A DNA stretch of 7,981 bases, from NCBI GenBank assembly GCA_012965455.1, contig DTSG01000478.1:15842-23822 (forward strand), read 5' to 3'. A model generated the notes under the pieces. It was not told the origin of the DNA. It did no database searches and saw nothing but the letters and a program-made list of their open reading frames with translations. Position numbers and translations under genes: made by a program. This document shows, piece by piece, positions 1 to 6,600 of this stretch (positions within the stretch are counted from its first letter, which is position 1; each line of letters begins with the position of its first letter). The DNA comes from Planctomycetaceae bacterium. Its GTDB lineage: Bacteria; Planctomycetota; Planctomycetia; Pirellulales; Pirellulaceae.

Positions 1-551
1 CTCCCATCGCGCCCCCATTTATCGTCATCGCCACACAAAACCCTGTGGAGCAAGAGGGAACCTATAACCTGCCAGAAGCTCAGCTCGACCGGTTTATGAT
101 GAAACTAATCGTCAATTATCCTAGTGCTGGTCAAGAAGCAGACATTCTGAAAATGCATAGTCGGCAAGAAAGCATTTCCGATCGATTGCAAACCGAAATC
201 GAAACGGTGACAACACCTGAGGAAATCAACGCCGCAATTAAACAAAATGCTGAAGTAACGATTGACGATGCATTGGTGGATTACATCAATCGAATTGTTC
301 GAATAACGAGGAATTGGCCGCAAATCTATATGGGTGCTTCGCCGCGAGCGGGGCTCGCACTGATGCAAGGTGCAAGGACGTTAGCCGCCTTCCAAGGCAG
401 AGACTACGCCATTCCCGATGATGTTGTACAAATCACGTTACCTGTTTTAAGACACCGAGTCATCTTAACAGCCGAAGCCGAAGTCGAAGGTCAAGAAATT
501 GATCAAATACTTATAGATATGATTCGTACTGTCGAAGTGCCTCGCATATAG
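1..551 (+). CDS. MoxR-family AAA+ ATPase, C-terminal part (5' end outside window)
   Basis: This is the C-terminal part of a MoxR-type AAA+ ATPase, a chaperone-like enzyme that usually acts with vWA/DUF58 partners to mature or activate protein complexes. The frame is open from base 3 to the TAG at 549-551, so the gene starts upstream. Visible signatures are the sensor-1 strand FIVIATQNP, followed directly by the MoxR-typical run EQEGTYNLPEAQLDRF, which holds the arginine-finger region, and further on the sensor-2 motif GASPRA in the lid domain. Walker A and Walker B must lie upstream of the window. The GTG at 45 is the valine of ATQNPVEQEG inside a conserved motif and is not a start. The gene lies 62 bases upstream of a DUF58 gene on the same strand, the usual MoxR partner arrangement. 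The family call is firm; the specific substrate is unknown. Confidence 0.95.
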   Translation, partial: PIAPPFIVIATQNPVEQEGTYNLPEAQLDRFMMKLIVNYPSAGQEADILKMHSRQESISDRLQTEIETVTTPEEINAAIKQNAEVTIDDALVDYINRIVRITRNWPQIYMGASPRAGLALMQGARTLAAFQGRDYAIPDDVVQITLPVLRHRVILTAEAEVEGQEIDQILIDMIRTVEVPRI

Positions 552-613
552 ATCGAACCCGACGTCGCCAGTATTAAAAGCACCGATAACCACACCCAAT
601 TCGGAATAAGCAA

Positions 614-2032
614 GTGGAACCTACTCAGCAACAAGCCGAACAACTGCAGCAACAACTGGAGCTCATCCAGATGTTTCCTTGGCTAGTGCTTGTTGCCCTC
701 ACGATACCTTTAATTATTGTTGCTCGGCGCAAAGTATACCCACACATTGTCTATCCGCTGGCACTACTAATTCCAACCGTCCTAACTGCGGGCATCATAT
801 TTGATGCTACTTGGCTTGTACCCGCTTTGGCGGCCGACGCTTTAATTCTTAGTGTCTCGCTATTAGACTTATTCACCTTGCCGTCCACTTCTTCCTTGCG
901 AGCCGAGCGGCACCACAACAAGGTAGCTTCCATCGTCAAGAACTCTAACGTCGCCTTTCGTATGATTAATGAATCATCTCGTCGTTTACGATTAACACTT
1001 TTGGATGATTTACCCGAGACATTTGAAGTCGAAGAATCTATTTTTCGTACTTCCATTGGTAAACGTGAAACAAAAGAATTTCAATATTCGTTCAAACCAA
1101 CGAAACGCGGACAATTCAATTTGCAGTGCATTCATGTCCGTAGTCGCAGTCTATTGGGTTTTTGGGTGCGACATTTAACCGTCCCCGTGGAAACTCAAAT
1201 CCACGTCTACCCAGACTTACATCAGCTTTCACATTACGCACTGCTAGCTCGGACAAATCGTTTAAATCTTTTGGGCGTCCGCCGCACTCGAAAAGTTGGG
1301 CAAGACAACGAATTTGAACGACTCCGTGAATATACCCGCGATGACCATTATCGAAATATCAATTGGCGTAGTACCGCGCGACACAATAAGTTGATCGTCC
1401 AAGATTATCAAAACACTCAAAGTCAGCGAATCATATTTCTAATTGACTGTGGTCGGATGATGACCAATGAATCTGCCGACATGACTTTCGTCGACCATGC
1501 GTTGAACTCAATGTTGATGCTCAGTCACGTCGCATTATCCAAAGGGGATTCCGTCGGCCTGATTTGCTTCTCTGATAAAATTCACTGCTTTGTGCCGCCG
1601 CGGTCCGGCATGAGTCAAATGAATCAACTGTTACACGCCTCGTTTAATCAATTTCCCCGCATGGTGGAATCTCGCTACGATGAAGCGTTCCTTTATTTGG
1701 CTAACCGTTGTAACAAACGAGCACTCGTTATCTTAATTACAAACGTCGTCGACGAAGTCAATTCTCAGCAAGTTGTTCAATATATGCAAACGGTTTCACG
1801 ACGCCATTTGCCCATTAGCGTGATGCTACGAGACCACAATATTTTTGATGAGGCCGAGCAGACAAAGAGTCTCTACAATGCTGCGGCAGCCGCACAGATT
1901 TTAAATTGGCGGCATGATGTTTTAAATACGCTGACCCACCGCGGTGCGTTTGCGATGGATGTCTTTCCCGAAGATATGACTACACCAATCATTAATCAAT
2001 ATCTTGAAATAAAAGCTCGCCATCTGCTATAG
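614..2032 (+). CDS. DUF58 domain protein with N-terminal membrane region and vWA-like domain
   Basis: A 472-residue DUF58 protein, the customary partner of MoxR ATPases; its biochemical role is not established. Residues 1-19 are glutamine-rich. Two or three hydrophobic segments follow (about 21-37, 45-63 and 68-88), so the rest is probably membrane-anchored. A beta-rich stretch (about 95-200) leads to the DUF58 signature at 233-262, with EFERLREY and INWRSTARHNKL. A vWA-like fold follows, with the first metal-site loop as DCGRMM (Asp278), the strand motif GDSVGLICFSD (311-321) and ITNVVDE (375-381). The usual DxSxS is reduced to DxGxM, so metal binding is uncertain. The GTG start at 614 is chosen because an in-frame TAA lies at 587-589 and a weak GGAA (603-606) sits 7 bases upstream; an ATG at 671 (residue 20) is the alternative. 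Its length fits the long DUF58 subgroup. Confidence 0.9.
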   Translation: MEPTQQQAEQLQQQLELIQMFPWLVLVALTIPLIIVARRKVYPHIVYPLALLIPTVLTAGIIFDATWLVPALAADALILSVSLLDLFTLPSTSSLRAERHHNKVASIVKNSNVAFRMINESSRRLRLTLLDDLPETFEVEESIFRTSIGKRETKEFQYSFKPTKRGQFNLQCIHVRSRSLLGFWVRHLTVPVETQIHVYPDLHQLSHYALLARTNRLNLLGVRRTRKVGQDNEFERLREYTRDDHYRNINWRSTARHNKLIVQDYQNTQSQRIIFLIDCGRMMTNESADMTFVDHALNSMLMLSHVALSKGDSVGLICFSDKIHCFVPPRSGMSQMNQLLHASFNQFPRMVESRYDEAFLYLANRCNKRALVILITNVVDEVNSQQVVQYMQTVSRRHLPISVMLRDHNIFDEAEQTKSLYNAAAAAQILNWRHDVLNTLTHRGAFAMDVFPEDMTTPIINQYLEIKARHLL

Positions 2033-2149
2033 CGGTTTCCAATGCCTTGTGGATCAAACTCCAAGCGGTTGTCGATTCGTCTTTTTTGCATTAGGGTAAA
2101 TATACGATTTTCCTTTTGCCACTTTTGTTTGTTCCTTTGAAACTAAATC
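2033..2149 (+). other. Intergenic gap between DUF58 gene and dapL
   Basis: This 117-base gap separates the DUF58 stop from the aminotransferase start. It is AT-rich towards its 3' end, with T-runs around 2081-2087 and 2121-2136. I found no convincing hairpin terminator and no well-spaced -35/-10 pair. No Shine-Dalgarno sequence precedes the ATG at 2150. The size would allow a separate promoter for the aminotransferase gene, but the sequence does not show one clearly. Confidence 0.4.
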
Positions 2150-3382
2150 ATGAGCGACGCCTACTTTCAACAATTATTTGCCGACCGCATTGGTGGTGTT
2201 CACTATGGCAAAGATACCGAAATCTATAAATTTGAAAAAATAAAACGGGCTAAGCGACAAGCACTGGCCGATCAACCTGACCGTAAGTTGCTCGATTTTG
2301 GCATTGGGGAAAACGATAGTATTGCCGCACAATCCGTCCGGCAAGTCATGGGCGAAGAAATCCACCTACTCGAAAATCGAGGGTACGCGGACAACGGTGT
2401 TCCAGAATTCAAAGCGGCAGTCGCACGGTTCATGCAACGTGAATTTGATGTGCAGCTAGATCCTGTTTCAGAAATAAACCACTGTATCGGTTCTAAAACT
2501 GCACTTTCGATAATCCCAGCATGCTTTATTAACCCAGGCGATGTCACGTTAATGACCGTACCTGGCTACCCTGTTGCTGGTACCCACACAAAATACTACG
2601 GCGGCGAAGTTCATGAATTACCACTACTTGCGGAAAACGAGTTTTTGCCCGATCTGCAATCAGTCCCAGTTGATGTTTTGCAGCGGGCCAAATTACTCGT
2701 AATAAACTATCCCAATAGTCCTACCGGTAAACTCGCGACCGCAGCGTTTTATGCCGACGTGGTTGAATTTGCAAAACAACATCAAATCGTCGTTATCCAA
2801 GACGCCGCTCACATAATGTTAACGTTTACCGGTAAACCAACGAGCTTCCTAGAAACACCTGGAGCGCGCGACGTCGGTGTCGAGATTCATTCGATGTCCA
2901 AGGGGTTTGATATGATCGGCTGGAGAATCGGCTGGGTCTGCGGGAATCCTTTGTTAGTCCGGGCGTTTGCCGACGTGAAAGACAACTGTGATAGCGGTCA
3001 GTTCATTGCCATCCAAAAAGCGGCCGCGGCCGCCCTCGACGATGAAACCATCGCTCCGAGCGTCCGCGAGAAATATCGGCGACGGATGACCAATCTAGTC
3101 ACCGCACTGAGCACTTGCGGATTTCAATGCTCGATGCCCGGCGGTTCCTATTTCCTTTATACCCCCGCTCCTACCGGCGTTGAAAATGGACCCTCTTTTG
3201 CCAATGCCGAAGAAGCGTGTCAATATTTAATTACCGAACATGGGATTGTCACCGTGCCTTGGGATAATGCTGGTAGCTATTTGCGATTCTCCGTCACCTA
3301 TGTTGCCGATGGCGAAGAAGCAGAGCAGGCACTATTGCAAGAAACCCTCGAGCGATTGGGGAACATCCCGTTCACGTTTTAA
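2150..3382 (+). CDS. dapL: LL-diaminopimelate aminotransferase-like PLP enzyme
   Basis: A 410-residue fold-type I, class I/II PLP aminotransferase. The best match from memory is LL-diaminopimelate aminotransferase, a cytosolic enzyme that converts tetrahydrodipicolinate plus glutamate to LL-diaminopimelate and 2-oxoglutarate, giving the DAP route to lysine and peptidoglycan cross-links without succinylated intermediates. Visible features are the N-terminal GIGENDSIA (51-59) and ENRGYADNGVPEFK (75-88), PGYP (138-141), NYPNSPTG (186-193, Asn189), the PLP-ring Asp218 in QDAAH, the Schiff-base Lys251 in HSMSKGF, Arg259 in GWRIGW, and the carboxylate-binding Arg379 in YLRFSVTY. All key residues are present and the length is normal for DapL. 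The ATG start is supported by the conserved-looking N-terminus (ADRIGGVHYG) but has no Shine-Dalgarno. Its link to the MoxR-DUF58 pair is positional only. Another class I aminotransferase specificity cannot be excluded. Confidence 0.85.
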   Translation: MSDAYFQQLFADRIGGVHYGKDTEIYKFEKIKRAKRQALADQPDRKLLDFGIGENDSIAAQSVRQVMGEEIHLLENRGYADNGVPEFKAAVARFMQREFDVQLDPVSEINHCIGSKTALSIIPACFINPGDVTLMTVPGYPVAGTHTKYYGGEVHELPLLAENEFLPDLQSVPVDVLQRAKLLVINYPNSPTGKLATAAFYADVVEFAKQHQIVVIQDAAHIMLTFTGKPTSFLETPGARDVGVEIHSMSKGFDMIGWRIGWVCGNPLLVRAFADVKDNCDSGQFIAIQKAAAAALDDETIAPSVREKYRRRMTNLVTALSTCGFQCSMPGGSYFLYTPAPTGVENGPSFANAEEACQYLITEHGIVTVPWDNAGSYLRFSVTYVADGEEAEQALLQETLERLGNIPFTF

Positions 3383-3514
3383 ACGGCAGGTATCCGGGAA
3401 GCTTCGGCCGACGCTATATTTTTTAGAACCACTGGCCCGTCTACGCTGTCTGTCAATACGATGTGCCGAGGTTGTCCCACCAGTATCAAGATTGCCTAAT
3501 CACTCCGACGAACA
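3383..3514. other. Convergent intergenic region between dapL and lptB
   Basis: This 132-base gap is where the plus-strand genes meet the minus-strand operon. A terminator for each side is expected. A weak stem CCGGG/TTCGG (two G-U pairs, loop AAGC) lies about 3394-3407, and a TTTTTT run follows at 3419-3424 after an 11-base gap. This is too loose to call as an intrinsic terminator. No coding potential is evident. Confidence 0.4.
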
Positions 3515-4249
3515 TTACGCGATTTTGCGTTTTCCCATGTTGCCCAAATATTTGCGGCGAACATCTTCGTTGTTCCAAATCTCTGTAGGCGATCCGTCGA
3601 ACATCACTTCACCGGCGGCAATCACATACCCGCGATCAACAATATCAAGCATTTCACGAACGGCGTGGTCGGTAATCAGAATAGAGATGCCCTCGTTGCG
3701 TAATGATTCAATCGTGACCTGTATGCTCTGCACTGTAATCGGGTCAACGCCCGAAAATGGCTCGTCTAACATTACGATCTCTGGTTCGGAAACCAAGCAT
3801 CTCGCAATCTCTAAACGCCGCCGCTCGCCGCCCGATATCTTACCCGCTTTGGTTTTGCGGATTTTAGCGATGTTAAATCGGTCGAGCAGCTCGTTGCAAA
3901 TCTCTTTTTTCTTTTTTCCTTTGATCTCTTGCATTTCGATCATCATGATCAAGTTCTGCTCAACCGACAGATTTTGAAAGACACTTGATTCTTGGGCTAA
4001 ATAACCCATGCTACATTCACGAGACCGTTTGTGCATCGGCCAATTAGTAACGTCCTTGCCGTTGAGGAAGACTTGGCCAGAGTCTGGCGGCAACATACCA
4101 CATATCATCTTGAAACTCGTCGTCTTACCCGCACCATTCACACCGAGTAAACCTATGATCTGCCCCTTCTCGACACGCAAGCTGATCCCGTTGACCACTC
4201 GCCGACGACGAAATGATTTGACTAAGCCCTTAGCTTCCAAAATAGGCAT
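3515..4249 (-). CDS. lptB: LPS export ABC transporter ATP-binding protein LptB
   Basis: A 244-residue ABC ATPase matching LptB, the cytoplasmic motor of LptB2FG that extracts lipopolysaccharide from the inner membrane and drives it across the periplasm to the outer membrane. Motifs in order: Walker A GVNGAGKTT (36-44, Lys42), Q-loop Gln86 in GYLAQESSVF, signature ISGGERRR (138-145), Walker B IVMLDEP with catalytic Glu163, D-loop SGVDP and H-loop His195 in ITDHAVRE. The Q-loop wording, the LDEPFSGVDP block, ITDHAVREMLDI and the C-terminal VRRKYLG are typical of LptB rather than of amino-acid transporters such as LivF/LivG. Walker A has Val37 where LptB usually has Pro. The ATG at 4249 gives the standard N-terminus and has no clear ribosome-binding site. 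It is the last gene of the minus-strand run, 57 bases after the signal peptidase stop. No lptA, lptC, lptF or lptG is in the window. Confidence 0.93.
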   Translation of the reverse strand: MPILEAKGLVKSFRRRRVVNGISLRVEKGQIIGLLGVNGAGKTTSFKMICGMLPPDSGQVFLNGKDVTNWPMHKRSRECSMGYLAQESSVFQNLSVEQNLIMMIEMQEIKGKKKKEICNELLDRFNIAKIRKTKAGKISGGERRRLEIARCLVSEPEIVMLDEPFSGVDPITVQSIQVTIESLRNEGISILITDHAVREMLDIVDRGYVIAAGEVMFDGSPTEIWNNEDVRRKYLGNMGKRKIA

Positions 4250-4306
4250 GTGTGTATCCGAATTGATGGTGACAGGTTAAACAACAAGTTATCCCACTGG
4301 CATATC

Positions 4307-6361
4307 TTACTGTATTACCTTGATTTCCGGAAAGTTCGGAATTGCCGGAATCGCACGACCGCCTAAATCAACGTACCACGCATGGGGCCAATATATCATT
4401 AGCGCCTCCCCAATTAATAGGCTACGATGGAAACTGTTTTTGCCAAGAATCGGATACCAACCACGACCATCGCTGCTCGCCGGACTGTTATCGCCCATCG
4501 GCAAAAATTCGTCCCGGGCTATTTTAAATTCAACGGTCGCCCGGTCTGTGAAAAATTCCGTTCGATTCCATGATTGAAAAAAGTCCAAGTGCAGTTGCAG
4601 TTTAGCGATCTTATAAATATTACTCGAATCCCAATCCTCCACTGTCATCCAAAATGGTTCGATACCGACTACCAGATGTCGCATGGATTCCAATTCGCTC
4701 ATGTACCAATGGTTGTATTCCGTGCCCATTGGAAATCCCGCTTGATTGGTAGCGATATAATAACCATCTCGAAAAACTCGCGCATTTTCGACCGACATGG
4801 CAACGCCTTGGGAACTAATTCCCGCAGGCATTAAGTCACCTGGATCGCGCTCGGACCATTTAGGGCCAAGCATTTGAGCTGTCACATAAGTCGCCTTTTG
4901 CGATAACTCTATGAGTTCGCCGTCAAGCCAAACTCGCAGTTCATTATCAAAATTTGAAAACCGGATTTTATATTCACCAGCCCCTTTTAAATTTGTCGCA
5001 CCATTGATCGTTGCAACTTCAGAGCCTGCACCGATAAACAATTCCTCTCCAGCATCAATCGACAACGTTAGTTCGCCCGTTGCGACGTCAATGCTGCCTT
5101 GGTAATAAACACCAGATTCCACAATGTCAAAACCAATCGTTCCAGTATCGTTTGCTACACTGATTTCAAATTCAACTGCTAAATCACCAACCCAATAGTT
5201 GCCGCGCTCGCTTCCGCTAGGCCATTTGATTTTCAAATTTTGTGTTAGCAAATCGCGAGATTGCCCTTCGATGATTTGATCACCTTCTAAGTGCTCACGA
5301 AAATTAGCGATAAAGGCTGCTAGTTTGGCGTCATCTGAGCTGTCGACTGGCTGTACCGCTTTGTCCCACGACGAAAAAACAACTTCGCCAAAATAGGACA
5401 CATCATCCTTAATTACTCGATTGTATGCATACGCGTCCGTGATGAGGTTAGGAAGAGGCCACCAGCGAACTTTCATCTCATCACGAATTTCTTGAGCTCG
5501 AGTAACGTCTCCTGATTTTTCTGCTAGATTTGCGCTAACCCGATGCTGGTTGTAATCAACCCAAAATGTTGAATCTGGAATGGTGTGATGGTATCGCAAG
5601 CCAACTGCTTCTTCTTTACGACTGCCATCAATCGTAGCTTTAAATCCCTGAGCGGACATTGACCAGTACCCCGTAGCACCTTCCTGCGCACTAGGATGAT
5701 ATCGTGATCGGTATTCACCGACCATCCGCCACGGTTGCGGCCACATAACTTCATCCAACGCGCTTGCGCGATATTGCGTGTCATGCACAAGCTGCATCAT
5801 CGAGAGCTGCTTGTTTACCGGTTTACGCGCAATTTCAAAGACCGCGTTTAGATTATCCGCTGGGCGCGTATAAACATCGCCGTTGGATAATCGCACAACC
5901 TCACCTGGTAGCCCGATCAATCGCTTGATGTAGTTAGTTGTCGCTTCGTAGGGATACTTAAAGACAATCACATCCCATCGCTCAGGATCGCTAAATGAAT
6001 AGGCAAACTTATTAACCAAAATTCGATCACCCGAGAAGGACCTCTCGTTTACTTCGTTTACTTTGTCTAAAACATCTATGAAACCACATTGGGGGCACGT
6101 CGTTGCAATCACTTCGCCATCACCATCATTTTCTTCGCTTGCACCGGACCGGTATGGAAAATCACACTTGGAGCATTGGTGATCCATATGGCGACCTTGT
6201 AAACCATGAGCCATCGAGCCCGTCGGAATAACATATGCTTCGGCAACAAATCCACGGAAAATAAACGCCAAGATTACCGCGGCAGCAAAACCTTCCAATA
6301 AATCACGATACTGCATCAACGGCAGCGTGCGGTATCGCTCAATTTGGCTCTTGTCCTTCAT
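4307..6361 (-). CDS. lepB: Signal peptidase I (S26) with zinc-ribbon insert and large inserted domain
   Basis: A 684-residue S26 signal peptidase I, which cleaves signal peptides from exported proteins at the periplasmic face of the inner membrane. One N-terminal membrane segment (about 21-40) precedes box B with catalytic Ser49 in IPTGSM. A cysteine pair CSKC (63-66) and a second, CPQC (89-92), form a zinc-ribbon-like insert. Box B resumes as GDRILVNKFAYSF (111-123), then box C RWDVIVFKYP (128-137), box D with general-base Lys146 in YIKRLIGLPGE, and box E GDN...SSDGR (623-633), whose Ser629, Asp631 and Arg633 correspond to E. coli Ser278, Asp280 and Arg282. The insertion between boxes D and E spans about 460 residues; its C-terminal half (about 385-535) looks like a jelly-roll/LamG-like beta sandwich, including LRVWLDGELIEL and ENARVFRDGYYI. 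E. coli LepB has 324 residues and B. subtilis SipS 184, so this is unusually long. All catalytic residues are present, so it is probably active. No Shine-Dalgarno precedes the ATG. Confidence 0.92.
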   Translation of the reverse strand: MKDKSQIERYRTLPLMQYRDLLEGFAAAVILAFIFRGFVAEAYVIPTGSMAHGLQGRHMDHQCSKCDFPYRSGASEENDGDGEVIATTCPQCGFIDVLDKVNEVNERSFSGDRILVNKFAYSFSDPERWDVIVFKYPYEATTNYIKRLIGLPGEVVRLSNGDVYTRPADNLNAVFEIARKPVNKQLSMMQLVHDTQYRASALDEVMWPQPWRMVGEYRSRYHPSAQEGATGYWSMSAQGFKATIDGSRKEEAVGLRYHHTIPDSTFWVDYNQHRVSANLAEKSGDVTRAQEIRDEMKVRWWPLPNLITDAYAYNRVIKDDVSYFGEVVFSSWDKAVQPVDSSDDAKLAAFIANFREHLEGDQIIEGQSRDLLTQNLKIKWPSGSERGNYWVGDLAVEFEISVANDTGTIGFDIVESGVYYQGSIDVATGELTLSIDAGEELFIGAGSEVATINGATNLKGAGEYKIRFSNFDNELRVWLDGELIELSQKATYVTAQMLGPKWSERDPGDLMPAGISSQGVAMSVENARVFRDGYYIATNQAGFPMGTEYNHWYMSELESMRHLVVGIEPFWMTVEDWDSSNIYKIAKLQLHLDFFQSWNRTEFFTDRATVEFKIARDEFLPMGDNSPASSDGRGWYPILGKNSFHRSLLIGEALMIYWPHAWYVDLGGRAIPAIPNFPEIKVIQ

Positions 6362-6600
6362 TTATCAAAATCTCGCAGTCGGAAATGAAATTGCATTGGG
6401 TTGTATAGAGGATTCTACGGTGACCCGAGGGAAAAGGTTCCGTTGGTTGCAAATATACTCTATCCATCTATTTATAACGAGGGCAGAGTACCGCGGGGTT
6501 CAAGTTTCACATGCGTGTTAATTTGCACAAATTCGTGGTTCAATTTACTCGAAGCCACAAAAACGGGCAGTCATCCGGCGGATCAACCCCCCTGTACTAT
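6362..6600 (-). other. 239-base gap between the two signal peptidase genes
   Basis: This is the longest gap in the minus-strand run; the other two gaps are 2 and 57 bases. Read on the minus strand it contains AT-rich patches (about 6450-6482) that could host a -10 element, but I found no -35/-10 pair with normal spacing. No hairpin followed by a T-run is obvious. No open frame with recognisable homology is present on the minus strand. The gap may hold an internal promoter or a leader for the 684-residue peptidase gene; that is inference from its length only. Confidence 0.4.

Noticed and set aside
45..551. GTG at 45 as the start of a short complete gene
   Set aside because: The frame is open to the window edge and the preceding residues FIVIATQNP are part of the same conserved MoxR motif, so this is a truncated gene.
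751..1056. Minus-strand open frame inside the DUF58 gene
   Set aside because: It is a shadow of the DUF58 coding sequence, Ser/Lys-rich with no recognisable motif.
3394..3424. Intrinsic terminator after dapL
   Set aside because: The stem is only five pairs with two G-U pairs, and the T-run is 11 bases away from it.
3240..3977. Long plus-strand open frame (245 codons) spanning the dapL end and the lptB region
   Set aside because: It overlaps dapL in another frame and runs antisense to lptB, both of which have full family motifs. Its translation is Ser/Arg/Ile-rich with no recognisable domain.
6450..6545. Sigma-70 promoter on the minus strand upstream of the larger peptidase
   Set aside because: TTGAAC followed by TATAAA is present, but the spacing is 21 bases; the other pairs have poor -10 matches.
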